From contig JAKUCV010007776.1 of NCBI GenBank assembly GCA_028386065.3, positions 411,541-475,540 on the forward strand: DNA of 64,000 nucleotides. Direction: 5' to 3'. Below the pieces are notes generated by a model. The model did not search any database, was not told the origin of the DNA, and was given only the letters and a program-made list of their open reading frames with translations. Below, piece after piece: positions 1 to 10,993 of this stretch (positions are counted from its first letter, which is position 1; each line of letters begins with the position of its first letter). This stretch comes from Turnera subulata. Lineage: Eukaryota; Streptophyta; Magnoliopsida; Malpighiales; Passifloraceae. Made by a program: the position numbers and the translations under genes.

Positions 1-128
1 TTAATGTGCTTAGTTTCATTATTTAACAAATATGTCTGCTTGTGAAGTTATAAAGTATAATCAACATAAACAAAAACATTACACAACATATTTATAAATA
101 CAACCCTTGTTCCTTAGGAAATACTTAC

Positions 129-202
129 CAGCCATAATTAAAATCAAGAGCCCGTTTCGCGGCATCACGATCTTTTGCTGTGTTGGAGAAAGGTTCCATC
201 CA
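129..202 (-). other. possible isolated exon at the left edge
   Basis: On the minus strand a 74-nt open stretch lies between an AG acceptor (complement of 203-204) and a perfect GTAAGT donor (complement of 124-128 and neighbours). It reads MEPFSNTAKDRDAAKRALDF then NYGW, which looks protein-like. I do not recognise the protein. It may be an exon of a gene running off the window or a decayed gene piece. No further exon was found before the window edge, so confidence is low. Confidence 0.22.
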
Positions 203-231
203 CTACGTGACAAGCCTAACTCCAATCTTTC

Positions 232-1148
232 GGATTAAGGACTTGTTTCATCATTGTGTTGGGTGCCAAAAGTTGGAATTCATCCATGTGTTGGATTTTG
301 ACTTTTTTTTATCCTTTTATTCTCTCTAGTTGGCATGTTTTGGTCCCTCACGCCGGAATCCGGTGGAAAATACTGACGTGGCAAGGTTTCCAGCTATGTG
401 GAAGCCACATGTCAGGTCGAACCAACAATCAAACTGGCTCGACCCGACTGGTTCGCCTACCAAAAAATCCATTTTGGAAATTTTTTTCCTAAAATTATTT
501 AAAAATTAAAATTTTTTTTATTAAATAATAAATTATAATAATTTAATTATAAAAAATAATATACTAATTTATAATAATTTAATTTCAATAAATTCTTTCA
601 TTGAATTAAAAATTATTTCAAAAATAAAATAATAAATTATACTAATTAAATTATAACTTATAATAAATTAATTTTTTTAAAACCTTTTACTGAATTAAAA
701 AATTCGTTCAAAAATAAAATAATAATTTATACTAATTAAATAATAACTTATAATAAATTAATTTCAATAAAACCTTTCATTGAATTAAAAATTCTTTCAA
801 AAATAAAATCATAACTTATACTAATTAAATTATAAATTAAAGAAATTAATTTTAGAGAAAAAAAGAAAAAATATGGACAAACTTCGGGCCCCCACTGGAT
901 TTCCAAAATGGATTTTTGGGTGGGCGAACTGGTCAGGTCGAGTTGGTTCGATTTATTGGTTCGACCTGATATGTGGTTTCCACATATGCTGACGTGGCAC
1001 CGGAAACCTTGCCACATCATCAGTTTCCACCAGATTCCGGCGAGAGGGACCAAAGTAGGCCATCTAGGAGGAACAGAGGGATGAAAAGAAGCCAAAATCC
1101 AACACGGATGGATTCCAACTTTAGCTTCCAAAAATAAGTCTTTAATCC
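232..1148. mobile_element. foldback / long terminal-inverted-repeat element
   Basis: Two arms of about 250-270 bp (about 232-490 and 885-1148) are diverged reverse complements. Each contains the segments around TTGGAATCCATCC, GGTCCCTC..CGCCGG, TGGCAAGGTTTCC and CCACATATCAGGTCGAACC in mirrored order. Between them (about 490-885) is very AT-rich DNA made of diverged copies of a unit near AAAATAAAATAATAAATTATACTAATTAAATTATAACTT (described, not exact). No transposase is present. A clear target-site duplication was not found, so the superfamily (Mutator-like foldback is most likely) is inference. Confidence 0.7.
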
Positions 1149-1500
1149 AATATTAATTTTCACTTATTTTTTAATTTTTTGAAAAATATACAATTATTTC
1201 TTTTTTTTTTTTTGAAATAGAGTTGATTTTGGTCATTGCAATCATTTCATTTGAGAAAGTAAAACAAAAAGAGAGGAGTATAGTGATCGTTGTGAGGATA
1301 CAATGAAGAAATAGAGAATCGGAGAAGAAGCGCTATTGAGGATCATTTGCCTATTCTTTGTTTTTTTTTTTTTTTTCCCTCTCTCTTGTTTTATTTTAAT
1401 GGTGACTTAGTGTTGTTTACCAAACTTCAGGGATTGGTATAAGTGCTTGCTTATTTGTTTTTTTTTTGGTAATCAAAATAAAAGCATGGTGAGGATCCAT
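1149..1500 (+). pseudogene. relic 3' flank of a duplicated LRR receptor kinase gene
   Basis: This stretch matches 5419-5820, the end and 3' flank of the receptor-kinase gene downstream, over about 350 bp with small differences. Both share AGAGTTGATTT, GTCATTGCAATC, GTGAGGATA, GAAGAAATAGAGAATCG, CTATTGAGGATCATTTG and GTGACTTAGT in the same order, plus the pyrimidine tracts. Similarity starts at the foldback element's right end and at the stop codon of the intact gene. It is best read as the tail of a tandem paralogue whose coding part is lost. No coding sequence of that paralogue was found in the window. Confidence 0.7.
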
Positions 1501-2148
1501 TCCAGACATTTTCAGCAAGGTGAATCATTCATCCCCTGAAAGAAATGAAACACACGAAAACAGCAAACTACCAGTGAGCAGTTCACCGTTATGATCACCC
1601 AAACCACTAGCAATTCTCTCAAATTTGTAGTATTTGTTAGAACTTATATATCCACCAAAAAGAAGAAGAGGAAAAAATAAAGCACCGGTGATCCTTAATC
1701 TTAGTAGTACGGGGGGATGGTCCAAATTCACAAATCCCAGCAGTGCGAAACATCCATGAAGAAAAGGAAACACACGGAAACTGCAAACTACCGGTGTTTA
1801 TTGAATGGTCTAGAAGGGATTATATCTTATCCACCCAGAAGACGGGATTATGTTATCTTCTTTCTTTCCTTGAAAAAATATGTGAAAATTAAATGACCAA
1901 TTAAAAATCATGAGGAACGTATATATGGACAAAAGGATTGACTTCAGTATTTTCGTCAATGTCTTTATTCAAGGTTTCGTTATGGGCAGGGCACAGCACA
2001 GGACCAACAAGTGTGACTATCCAGTTCCTGCTCTATACGGTCGGTGACTTGTTTGTTTCTTTTCTTACTTTGTGTTTACTGACTGGTATAATTTAATCAA
2101 CCACAAATGCCTGCATGCATTGCATAGCCATAGCCCATTCTAATTATC
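1500..2148. other. intergenic; short internal direct repeat
   Basis: No gene is seen. Two short similar segments (about 1546-1575 and 1755-1800) share GAAACACACG, AAAC.GCAAACTACC and a GTG tail, a small local duplication. The remainder is probably upstream DNA of the receptor kinase. Confidence 0.5.
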
Positions 2149-2158
2149 TATATTTATA
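2149..2158 (+). promoter_or_regulatory. TATA box of the LRR receptor kinase
   Basis: TATATTTATA lies about 66-75 bp before the start codon at 2224. It is followed by a C/T-rich leader (CTCCTCCTCATC), a usual plant core-promoter layout. Confidence 0.55.
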
Positions 2159-2223
2159 GACCAAAGCACGCAGTTCTCCTCCTCATCAACCCATCTCATA
2201 TTCTCAATATTGCTGTCAAAGCT

Positions 2224-5200
2224 ATGGGATTGACACACTACTACTTGTTTTATTCCATTTTTCTTCTTCTTGTTGTTTCTCTACCCTCTACTTTCTCATC
2301 ATCATATGCCACTATTACTATAGGCAATGAAACAGACAGACTAAGCTTGCTTGAATTCAAGACCCACATCACAAGTGACCCTTTTGGTGTTTTGGGCTCC
2401 TGGAACGAAACCATCCATTTCTGCCAGTGGTATGGTGTTACTTGTGGCCGTAGGCAGCAAAGAATCACAGTTTTAGACCTGGAGTCTTCTAAACTTGAAG
2501 GCTTCCTGTCTCCTCATATTGGGAACTTGAGCTTCCTAAGGGAATTACGGCTCCAAAACAACAGCTTCAGTGGCGAAATCCCACCTCAAGTTAGCCATTT
2601 TCGAAGATTGCAAGTACTAGGGCTACGCAACAATTCTTTCACCGGAAATATCCCAGCCAATTTGTCAGCTTGCTCTGACCTCAAAACAATCGCTCTTTCT
2701 AATAATAAGCTGGTAGATAAGATTCCAGAGGAGCTTGGTTCTATCCCAAATCTCCAATACCTTTATATTGCCAGAAACAGACTAACAGGAAGCATCCCTC
2801 CTTCTCTAGGAAATCTTTCATCGTTGGTGGATCTTTGGACATCCCACAACAACTTGGGCGGAAGAATACCTGAATCCCTAACCCAACTGTCAAACCTACA
2901 TGTCTTTTCCCTGGAATTTAATAATTTGTCAGGTATTATCCCTCCCCTATTATACAATATCTCTTCTATTCAGGTTTTGTCAGTAATTGGAAACAGACTG
3001 CATGGCACTCTTCCTAGAGATCTAGGCATCTCTCTTCCCAATCTGGAGTACTTCAACATTGCATCAAATCATTTCAGTGGCAATCTTCTGGCATCCTTAT
3101 CCAATGCCTCAAATTTGGTACTATTTAGTGGTGATGAGAATGAATTTACTGGGAAAGTTCCAAATCTGGACAAACTCCATAGGTTGGAATTGTTAATTAT
3201 TGCCACAAATAGGCTGGGAGGTAGTGAAGACGACTTGAGCTTTGTTTCCTCTTTATCAAATGCCACAGGTTTACGCATTCTGGCAATAGCTTATAACAAC
3301 TTTGAAGGCGTATTGCCTGAATCTATAGCCAACCTCTCAACTACAATGGAATGGTTGTCTCTTGGCTCGAACCAAATATCTGGAACTATTCCGGCTGGAA
3401 TTCATAATCTCCAAAATTTGGAGATACTACGGTTGGGGAACAACAATCTCGGTGGAGCCATTCCCTCTGAAATTGGAATGCTGAAAAAGCTTGTGGATTT
3501 TCAAATTCAAGGAAACAATTTCTTTGGAAAAATTCCAGAATCCGTTGGAAATCTAAGCTTATTAATTAGTTTGAGTTTAGGGGGTAATAACTTTCAGGGT
3601 CACATACCTTCCACTATTGGCAAGTGCCAAAACTTGTTAGAGCTATATCTTTCTGACAACAATCTCACTGGTACAATTCCTGTGGAGATATTTGGCATTA
3701 CATCCTTGTCAATCTATCTAAACTTGTCACACAACGGTCTGAGGGGTTCCCTTCCCAAAGAAGTGGGAAATTTGAGAAATCTCGGTAATCTTGATCTATC
3801 GCATAACATGTTATTTGGCAAAATTCCTAGCGATATTGGAAATTGTGAGAGCTTGGAGACACTTAGATTGGACGGGAATTTTTTGCAAGGGACCATTCCC
3901 CTAAGTTTCAGTTTGCTCAGAGGGATCCAAAAATTAGATCTTTCTGATAACAATTTGACAGGAAGCATTCCGCTATTTCTTGAGGAATTGAAAGTATTGG
4001 AATACTTAAATCTCTCTCATAATGATTTTGTGGGTGAAGTACCAACCAAAGGAGTCTTCAGCAATTCAAGTGCAGCTTTCTTGATGGGAAACAATATGCT
4101 ATGTGGGGGCATTCCTGAATTTCATTTGCCAAAATGCATAGTGAAACAGTCACATAAGAAGATGAGAGCCAACCTTGTTGTCGTGACAGTGGCAACAATT
4201 TCTGGATTGTTGGGGGCAAGTTTAGTCTTGTATTGTTTGTATCTTGCGTCACGGAAGAAAAGAAGAGAAGAACCTGTGGAAAATCCTCTACCTGTTGAAA
4301 ATCCTCTAGGAAATTTTCAACTGTCTTATCAAAGTCTGCTCAGAGCTACCCATGGATTTTCTGCTGTAAACTTGATAGGGATGGGTAGCTTTGGATCTGT
4401 GTACAAAGGAATGATTGGAGAAGCTGACAAAACAACCATCGCAGTCAAGGTGCTGAACCTTGTGAACCCTTCTGCTTCTAAAAGTTTCCTAGCTGAATGT
4501 GAGGCCTTGCGCAACATCAGACATCGAAATCTTGTGAAGATACTAACTGTCTGTTCAGGTATTGATTTTCATGGAAAATACTTCAAGGCTATTGTTTACG
4601 AGTTCATGGCAAATGGAAGCCTCGACCAATGGTTGCATCATCCTCCATCACATGCAGAAGATGATGCACCAAAGACTTTGAGCTTCATTCAAAGGCTAAA
4701 TATTGCAATTGATGTGGCTTGTGCGCTCGATTATCTGCATCATCGGTGCGAGATACCATTGGTCCATTGTGATATCAAGCCAAGCAATATCCTTCTCAAT
4801 GATGATATGACCGCACATGTTGGTGATTTCGGATTAGCAAGATTCCTACAAGAAACAAACCCTGCTAGTCAAACAAGTTCTACTGGAATAAAAGGAACTA
4901 TTGGTTATGCTCCTCCAGGTAAAACTTATTTTACCCTCAAAATGTTTTTTTTTTCTTTTCTTTTTCAATTGACAGAATATTTTATTTAGTTCGTAGTCTT
5001 GTTTATCACTTGCAGAGTACGGAATGGGAAGTGGGGTTTCAACATATGGGGATGCTTACAGTTATGGCATCCTTTTGTTGGAGTTGTTTACAGGGAAGAG
5101 GCCTACAGATGACATGTTCAGAGATGGACTGAACCTCCACGAATTTGGCAAGGTTGCTTTGACCGATGAAGAACGATTACACGGAATCTTGGATCCCATT

Positions 5201-5425
5201 CTGCTTCAGGAAACATTTGGTGGGAATATGAATAGAAACAAGAGAGTGAAGGAATGCTTGATGGAAATATTTGAGATTGGTGTTGCTTGCTCCATAGAAT
5301 TTGCAGAGGGAAGGATGAACATGAGGGATGTTACTGCAAAACTCCTGTCCATCAGAAGCAAACTTGAAATTGAAATATTAAAACACAAAACACACCGGGT
5401 AATTTTATTTTACTTGAAATATTAA
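2224..5425 (+). CDS. LRR receptor-like serine/threonine kinase, subfamily XII (EFR/Xa21 type)
   Basis: Two exons, 2224-4918 and 5016-5425, give 1034 residues. The intron (GTAAAACTTA...CTTGCAG) splits a Glu codon and restores [21 protein letters not shown]. Order seen: signal peptide (about 1-28), LRRNT cap with the [11 protein letters not shown] motif (about 36-75), about twenty 24-residue LRRs, a juxtamembrane Cys pair, a TM helix near 650-672, then a kinase. Kinase motifs: P-loop [11 protein letters not shown] (719-729), catalytic Lys in AVKVL (742), HCD at 848-850 in place of HRD, DFG at 868-870, APE-type Glu 899. The lack of Arg before the catalytic Asp makes it a non-RD kinase, as in the immune receptors FLS2, EFR and Xa21. 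It probably acts at the plasma membrane as a pattern receptor; the ligand is unknown. The intron position near the activation-loop end is typical of subfamily XII. The last residues (after about 1020) are not conserved, and a further 3' intron cannot be excluded. Confidence 0.93.
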
Positions 5426-6115
5426 TTTTCTCCCCTTTTTTCGTTTTTTGAAAAAAATATAATAATTTGTATTTTTTTTTTTTTGGAACAGAGTTGATTT
5501 CTGTCATTGCAATCGTTTCAGAAAGTGAAACGAAAACAGAGGAGTAGAGTGATTGCTGTGAGGATATCTTGAAGAAATAGAGAATCGAAGAAGAAGAGCT
5601 ATTGAGGATCATTTGTCTTTTCTTTGTTTTTTTTTTTTTCTCTCTCTGTTTTATCGAATTGTTGGTGACTTAGTTGTTGTTACCAAACTTCAAGGATTGC
5701 CAAATGTGTTTGCTTATTTGTTTTCTTTTTGGTAATCGAAATAAAGACATTGGATAGGTAGTTAGTAGCTGCATTATCAGCCGAAGGAAGCAGAACCATC
5801 CATTTCAGACATTATGTAAACAGTGTAGCCTTTGTCCAATGCCTTTTATTTCTATACCGGCTTGAAGTTTGGGATTGATCATGGATTCGCTATACCAGAG
5901 TGAAAGATTTTTAACTGTAGCAATAGATTGTAGTTCAGTAATTTGAAGTATTATGGTGTCCAAAGAAAAAATTTATCGGAGTGAAAAACTTTCAACTATT
6001 TATGTATTATGGTAAACAACACATTGCAAAGTTGAGGCATGGTAGGAATAATTTTTTTTTTTATGAAGTCATAAGGAGCTTACAATTGCAATATTAGCAG
6101 CAAAATGTATATATA
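5426..6115. other. 3' flank of the receptor kinase and intergenic DNA
   Basis: No coding sequence is seen. Positions 5426-5820 match 1149-1500 (see the relic entry). A poly-pyrimidine tract near 5625 and AT-rich DNA follow. Confidence 0.5.
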
Positions 6116-6116
6116 T

Positions 6117-7206
6117 CTAGCTACTAAAATTTACATGTAAAGGGAATGAGACAATGTTATCTCCAATAGTGATAGTATGGTCTCCTGATGGTAGAACAGA
6201 GTAGGCATTGTAATCTACCGCATGCAAACTGCCGCAAAGGTTAAGCACAAACCTAACCTTTTTAGAACCACCAGCCGGAACAAAACTCTCTGGAAGCCAA
6301 TTACTTGCTTGATGCGAGTTGCAAGAATCCTTTGTGGGGGCTTGGAGTAAGCAATCACAACCTCGCCCCCATCTCTGGAACCTGTGTTTTGAAGTCAATC
6401 TTATGGTCCTTGCAGTCCATGTCGTCGATTCGGATTGAGGGGCATGGAGGATTGTATGAATCATTTCCATATTTGATGCCGTAGCAGTGTTGAAACTTGT
6501 TTAGCTTTATTTGTTTTGATTTTACTGCAGACTTTAATGTGTAGTTGAATTTGGTGTAGCTGAGTCCGTAGCCAAATGGAAAACTGCAGAACCATTGAGA
6601 AAAATTTGTATGTTCGACCCGGATAGCCTAAGCTGTCTACTGGCCTTAATGGCATGGATGTCACTGGCAACATGTCAACATAACTAGCTTCATGCCATGT
6701 AAGAGGTAGTCTTCCTTCCACCTGATGAAAGATATATATCATCAGCCCATGTAAGAGGTTAAAATGCATCCTTGACCAAATAACATCAGCAAAATAACTA
6801 CTCACCTGGGTTGTATTTGCCAAAGATAGGATCAGCAATTGCTGGAGCACCTCTCTCTCCAGGGTATCCAACCCATAAGATTGCACCAATGTTAGGATTA
6901 TTCTTGGCAAAAGAGATATCTAAGCCACCTGCAGAAAAAAGCATTGGCCACCTGATTAATGAGTTGAGTCTGGTTACCATAAGATCGTCCCTGTCCAAAC
7001 TCTCAGCCTTAATTGATAAATCTATCCCCGCTACGATTATGGTGACATCCGCCTTCCTTAGCTGCTGCTTGTGTTGCTGGGAATATTAAGCTACCATTCT
7101 TGCACTTTGTGTCACTGCATCCCGCCTGATAGTCCACTTCTCCATATGTTGATAAGGCATCAAGTGGAGAAATGATTTTGCAAGGCACACCTGTAGGTAA
7201 TGACAA
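6117..7206 (-). pseudogene. beta-D-xylosidase (GH3) pseudogene, C-terminal half only
   Basis: Read on the minus strand, the pieces run in family order. A start at a TACAG acceptor gives VPCKIISPLDALSTYG and GCSDTKCKNGSLIFPA. Next comes a frameshift, then LDRDDLM, another shift, GGLDISFAKNNPNIGAILWV and GYPGE..AIADPIFGKYNPG. A genuine GT-AG intron follows (about 6723-6806), then GRLPLTWHEASYVDMLPVTS and LRPVDSLGYPGRTYKFF. After a further frameshift the tail is KKVRFVLNLCGSLHAVDYNA...HTITIGDNIVSFPLHVNF and a stop at 6117. These are hallmarks of plant apoplastic beta-xylosidases (BXL1/BXL6/BXL7 group), which trim xylan. The N-terminal GH3 catalytic barrel is missing and about three frame breaks plus a small deletion are present, so it cannot encode an enzyme. 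Confidence 0.85.
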
Positions 7207-7207
7207 T

Positions 7208-7705
7208 ACTGTGAAGATACATGTACATTAATATCAGTCATTGGCAAACGTTGGATGGGATTAAGTCACGCTTGTTGGTGCAACCGACCTCCATCATGTC
7301 CTTGATGGTTTAAAGTTAATTATCTTCTCTGTGAGGAAGACATTATCGTGCTCACTAAGTGTAAAGCTGCCTCTTAGCTCTATACCAGCATTAGATTTCA
7401 TAATTCTATCGTTTATGGACAAAGTATCAGTCAAACCCACAATAGACATCGAACTGACAAAGAACATAATACGACCGCCTTTAATTAGTTGCTTAGTTAA
7501 TCTTTACGGCCCAATTAGAGTGATCACCATCCATTTTACCGGCCCAAATAGAGTGATCTCCATCCATCAATAGCAATCCAATCTCGACAGGGAGAGAACG
7601 GTAAATCACAGCCCAACTCAAAACTAATATAATCCGGAACAGACTAGAAATTTCTAAAACGATTCCTTTTGACACAAGCATAAGTAGCAAACACTATGTC
7701 TATGT
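7208..7705. other. intergenic; upstream region of the SKP1-like gene
   Basis: No gene is recognised. A small duplicated motif, TAGAGTGATC.CCATCCAT, occurs near 7516 and 7549. The upstream half of the beta-xylosidase was looked for on the minus strand and not found. Confidence 0.4.
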
Positions 7706-7711
7706 CTATGT

Positions 7712-7726
7712 CTATATATATATATA
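7712..7726 (+). promoter_or_regulatory. TATA region of the SKP1-like gene
   Basis: CTATATATATATATAA lies about 115-130 bp before the start codon. A short TATGTC triplet repeat (about 7696-7713) precedes it. Confidence 0.45.
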
Positions 7727-7840
7727 ACGAGCCCTAGCTCTCCCACACAAACTATATTCGCAGTTGTTTAGGTTTACATACATTATTATTGATTAGTCTC
7801 TCAAAACCACTTATACCAGAATCAAGCAAAACCAATTACC

Positions 7841-8362
7841 ATGTCGTCGTCACCCTCCTCCTCCAAGAAAATCCCCCTCAAGAGTTCAGACGGTGTAACC
7901 TTCGAGGTGGAGGAGGCCGTAGCCCTACAATCTCCGGTCATCGAGAAGATCATCAAAGAGGGTCTCACCGACAACGAAGGAGCGATTGAGGTGCCAAGCG
8001 TGAAGGGGATTAAGGGCGACATCCTGGCCAAGGTCATCGAGTACCTCAAGAAACACCTCGAGGAAGAAGATACGGATGCCATCACCTATTATGACGCCGC
8101 CTCCAAGGAGTGGAGACGTGAGTTTGTGAATGTGGACACCAGTACCCTCTCTGGCCTCCTTCTCGCAGCCAACGATCTCCAAATTATGAGCTTACTTAAC
8201 TTGACTAGCGAAGTACTCTGTGACATGATTAAGGGAAAGTCTCCTGAAGAGGTTAGAACTCTTTTTAACATCAAGGAAGATCCAACCCTAACCCCCGAGG
8301 AAGAAGAGTGGTACAGGCGAGAGATTGGGGATATTGAGGGAAAACTGGATGAGGATATCTGA
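7841..8362 (+). CDS. SKP1-like protein (SCF ubiquitin-ligase adaptor)
   Basis: A single-exon ORF of 173 residues. The N-terminal BTB/POZ-type fold starts KIPLKSSDGVTFEVEEAVAL and contains the family pattern for residues held by Cullin-1. The C-terminal Skp1 dimerisation part includes LLLAANDLQIMSLLNLT..VLCDMIKGKSPEEVRTLFNI followed by DPTLTPEEEEWYRRE. SKP1 links Cullin-1 to F-box proteins in SCF E3 ligases in nucleus and cytosol. Lack of introns is normal for the expanded plant ASK family. The usual C-terminus, with the F-box-contacting N-x-W-A/C-F-E segment, is replaced by EEEWYRREIGDIEGKLDEDI, so F-box choice may be altered or reduced. The frame is intact and a TATA region is present, so it is probably a real, diverged member. 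Confidence 0.9.
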   Translation: MSSSPSSSKKIPLKSSDGVTFEVEEAVALQSPVIEKIIKEGLTDNEGAIEVPSVKGIKGDILAKVIEYLKKHLEEEDTDAITYYDAASKEWRREFVNVDTSTLSGLLLAANDLQIMSLLNLTSEVLCDMIKGKSPEEVRTLFNIKEDPTLTPEEEEWYRREIGDIEGKLDEDI

Positions 8363-9359
8363 AGAGAATTTTGATTGATATCTTTTTTATATGTAAAAGA
8401 TAATACTACTACAGAGCTATTGAGAATCGATGGGATTTTAATTAATTGATGAGTATTGATCCACGTTGATCCGTTTATAGCTGTCTTATTACATTGTTCT
8501 CGAACATTGGCAAGGGGTCAATGCATGCGATCTTAGTAGTTTTTCTTTTTGAGAATAATATTGTTCTGCTTTTCAATCCCTTAATCAGAGATTTTGTTAC
8601 ATATATGCTGTGTGTGTTTTGCTTTCCTATTCTCGGCCTCGCATAATCATCCCATGAAAGCATGAGAGATTAGCCAGCAAAGATCCTAAACTGCTTCCCC
8701 GAATAGCACTGAGAAGAATTCTCAGAGTTTAATTGCATTAGCTAATTAATCCTCAAAATTTAAGGGCAAATCAATTATTCTTACCAGCCCTTACTTTTCT
8801 TTAAATCCAAAAAAAAAAAATTGTGCTTGAAAACTACTAGGAAGTTTGCGGAGAAATTGAGCTAAAAACACTACTAGGAAGTTTGGGAAGCGCATATCCC
8901 CTACTTACTAAGGGAAGCCAATTAGAGACCATCTGCGTCCCTGCAAAAATCAACTTATATGAATGCAAGAAGGGACTGGCAAGTGGTAACAGTGATAAGA
9001 AAATAGCTAGAATTTATTTTTGGGATACTGTCCACATATTTTTAGCATGCCAACAAAAAAGGTGGAAAACTGTAGTACCGTGGAGATTCAACTGCCGGAT
9101 TTCTTAATTTTTGGCCATCTTGAATTGTGCATTGTATGATACTATGATGTAGTATTTAATTGGTGCAATAAGATGTTTTTGGTTTTTTTTTTTTTAATCC
9201 GGGTATACTTTGATATAATGATACAGTTTTTTGAAGAAGCCAATGGGTTTATTTATCTTTTTTACATGTGTAACGCTTTGCATTCAGAAATCTTTGTAGG
9301 CATATTATCTCTCCCCTTCTTCTTCTTTTCTTGTTTCTAATGTGGTGCAAATGCCATGG

Positions 9360-9360
<1 letters not shown>
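8363..9360. other. 3' flank and intergenic DNA
   Basis: No gene is supported. A short repeated segment, AAACTACTAGGAAGTTTG / AACACTACTAGGAAGTTTG, occurs near 8829 and 8867. The rest is AT-rich. Confidence 0.4.

Positions 9361-9363
<3 letters not shown>

Positions 9364-9433
<70 letters not shown>
9364..9433. repeat. (AT)n microsatellite, about 35 units
   Basis: An uninterrupted TA dinucleotide run of about 70 bp between TGGAGTT and AACGAAG. It is likely to vary in length between individuals and is prone to assembly slippage. Confidence 0.97.
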
Positions 9434-9434
<1 letters not shown>

Positions 9435-9720
9435 CGAAGATTTTATTAACAAACCAAGTTAAGAAAAAAAACATAGAGGACATATAGAGAGAGTCATCAC
9501 AACAATGACACACCAAAGCATAACGGGATAAACACTCACAACCCGATCTATACTACTGACATGCATTTTACAACTCACAACATGCCATTTTTTATACTAC
9601 TCTCCACAGACATAATCACATCGGATAAAACAATAAGGTAGCTAACGTACACATACTTCAAGTTTTCCACAGAAACAAATGCCATACTTTAAGTTGGTAA
9701 GTAATCAAATTTTCAAGCTA

Positions 9721-10626
9721 TCTATATATATATATTAAAGCAGAATCCCAAATGTGGTGATGACACCTGGCAATTTTGGTGCTGACATGTGGCATCCCCA
9801 CTACAATTTGTGAGTTATTGTTGGCATTAATGTTGGCATTGATGTTAAGGGCTCTTCATATCCAATACATGACTTAGTTACAAAATGTTTTTGCTTGTCA
9901 TTTATGATAGTAAGTGGATAATGTCTTCTGAATTGCCTAATAGCTTTAAGTTCATTCCTTTGAAACGGAAACTACAACATTCATGTAATTATGCTGGGAA
10001 ATGGAGAGTCTATTGCCATTAACTTTATTGAATATCATTCATGAATTAATCCATAGAATGCCTTGCGACTTCTGCCATCCATCCTGCTATAAATTGACGA
10101 CGTCCATGATTTGAGGTGATGGAGTCGCATCACCTTCGTACGTGCGTGTTTGTTGTTGGTTTCTTGCAAAGGGATCCTGTTTGTGATTGTATATAATTGT
10201 GTTATAATTTTGTTTTGCCAATTGATACTGTAACGAACTTGATTTGATTGTTTGCTCACTTGCATATGATCTATATTTGTGAAGGTGATGGAGACATGGG
10301 AGCTTTTCTTGAACTGTAACTGTTTTTGCCAGCAGAGCCAAAAATAGGTAAGCCATTTACATATATATTTTTTTGTCCCTCTGCTTTTCTTTTTGCTTTT
10401 TTTTGGGTTTCTGTTGTAGTTTCCGATTTTTAAAACTCAATCACATAAAAATAAGTTATATACAAATATATATGGAAGTATATATTGCCCATGGACGTAA
10501 ATGCTCCAAATAATATGTTATGACTAAAGTTTTTCGAAATAATATAAGCGCTTAGAAAACCCGTGTGTAACACGGCCTAATTCAACTGCAGCTCAAACCC
10601 GTGTGTAACACGGGAAGTTGCACTAG
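9721..10626 (+). mobile_element. non-autonomous Helitron
   Basis: The element starts TCTATATATATATATTAAAG right after an A (9720) and ends CTAG (10623-10626) right before a T (10627), the A^T insertion rule of Helitrons. A GC-rich hairpin, CCCGTGTGTAACACGGG (10598-10614), sits 12 nt before the CTAG end. A second near-identical hairpin (10560-10575) precedes it by about 22 nt. There is no Rep/helicase ORF, so it depends on a helper in trans. The interior (10.0-10.4 kb) has short open stretches but nothing recognisable. Confidence 0.88.
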
Positions 10627-10907
10627 TTTATTTTTATAGCAGGATGCTAAAGAATTGAACTTCAAGCCTATTAATTATTGCTTGCTTACTCAGAAAGCTT
10701 TTAAAAGTGTTAATAATGTTATAATGATGATTTGAGGAGTTACAAAGGGATTGATGAGATGTTGTTAGAGGTCGTAATAACCCGTTTGTGAAGACAATGG
10801 TTATGATGTATAGTCTCTCCACTGCCTCCTCACCTTTCCACATGCCCGTAACCTCCATATAATTAAAGAACAACAAATCATGAGAAGCAGAATAGCTCAG
10901 CGTTCAT

Positions 10908-10916
10908 GTATAAATA
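10908..10916 (+). promoter_or_regulatory. TATA box of the EC1-like gene
   Basis: GTATAAATA followed by CCCCC lies about 80 bp before the start codon at 10994. It is about 280 bp downstream of the Helitron 3' end. Confidence 0.6.
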
Positions 10917-10993
10917 CCCCCAGCTGCTTGAGCGAAAATATTACCATGCACTTGCATAATTAATCTCCTAATTGAACACTCACTCTCGTAACA

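Noticed and set aside
8883..9107. A 74-codon plus-strand frame
   Set aside because: No domain, no codon bias or splice context; AT-rich intergenic DNA.
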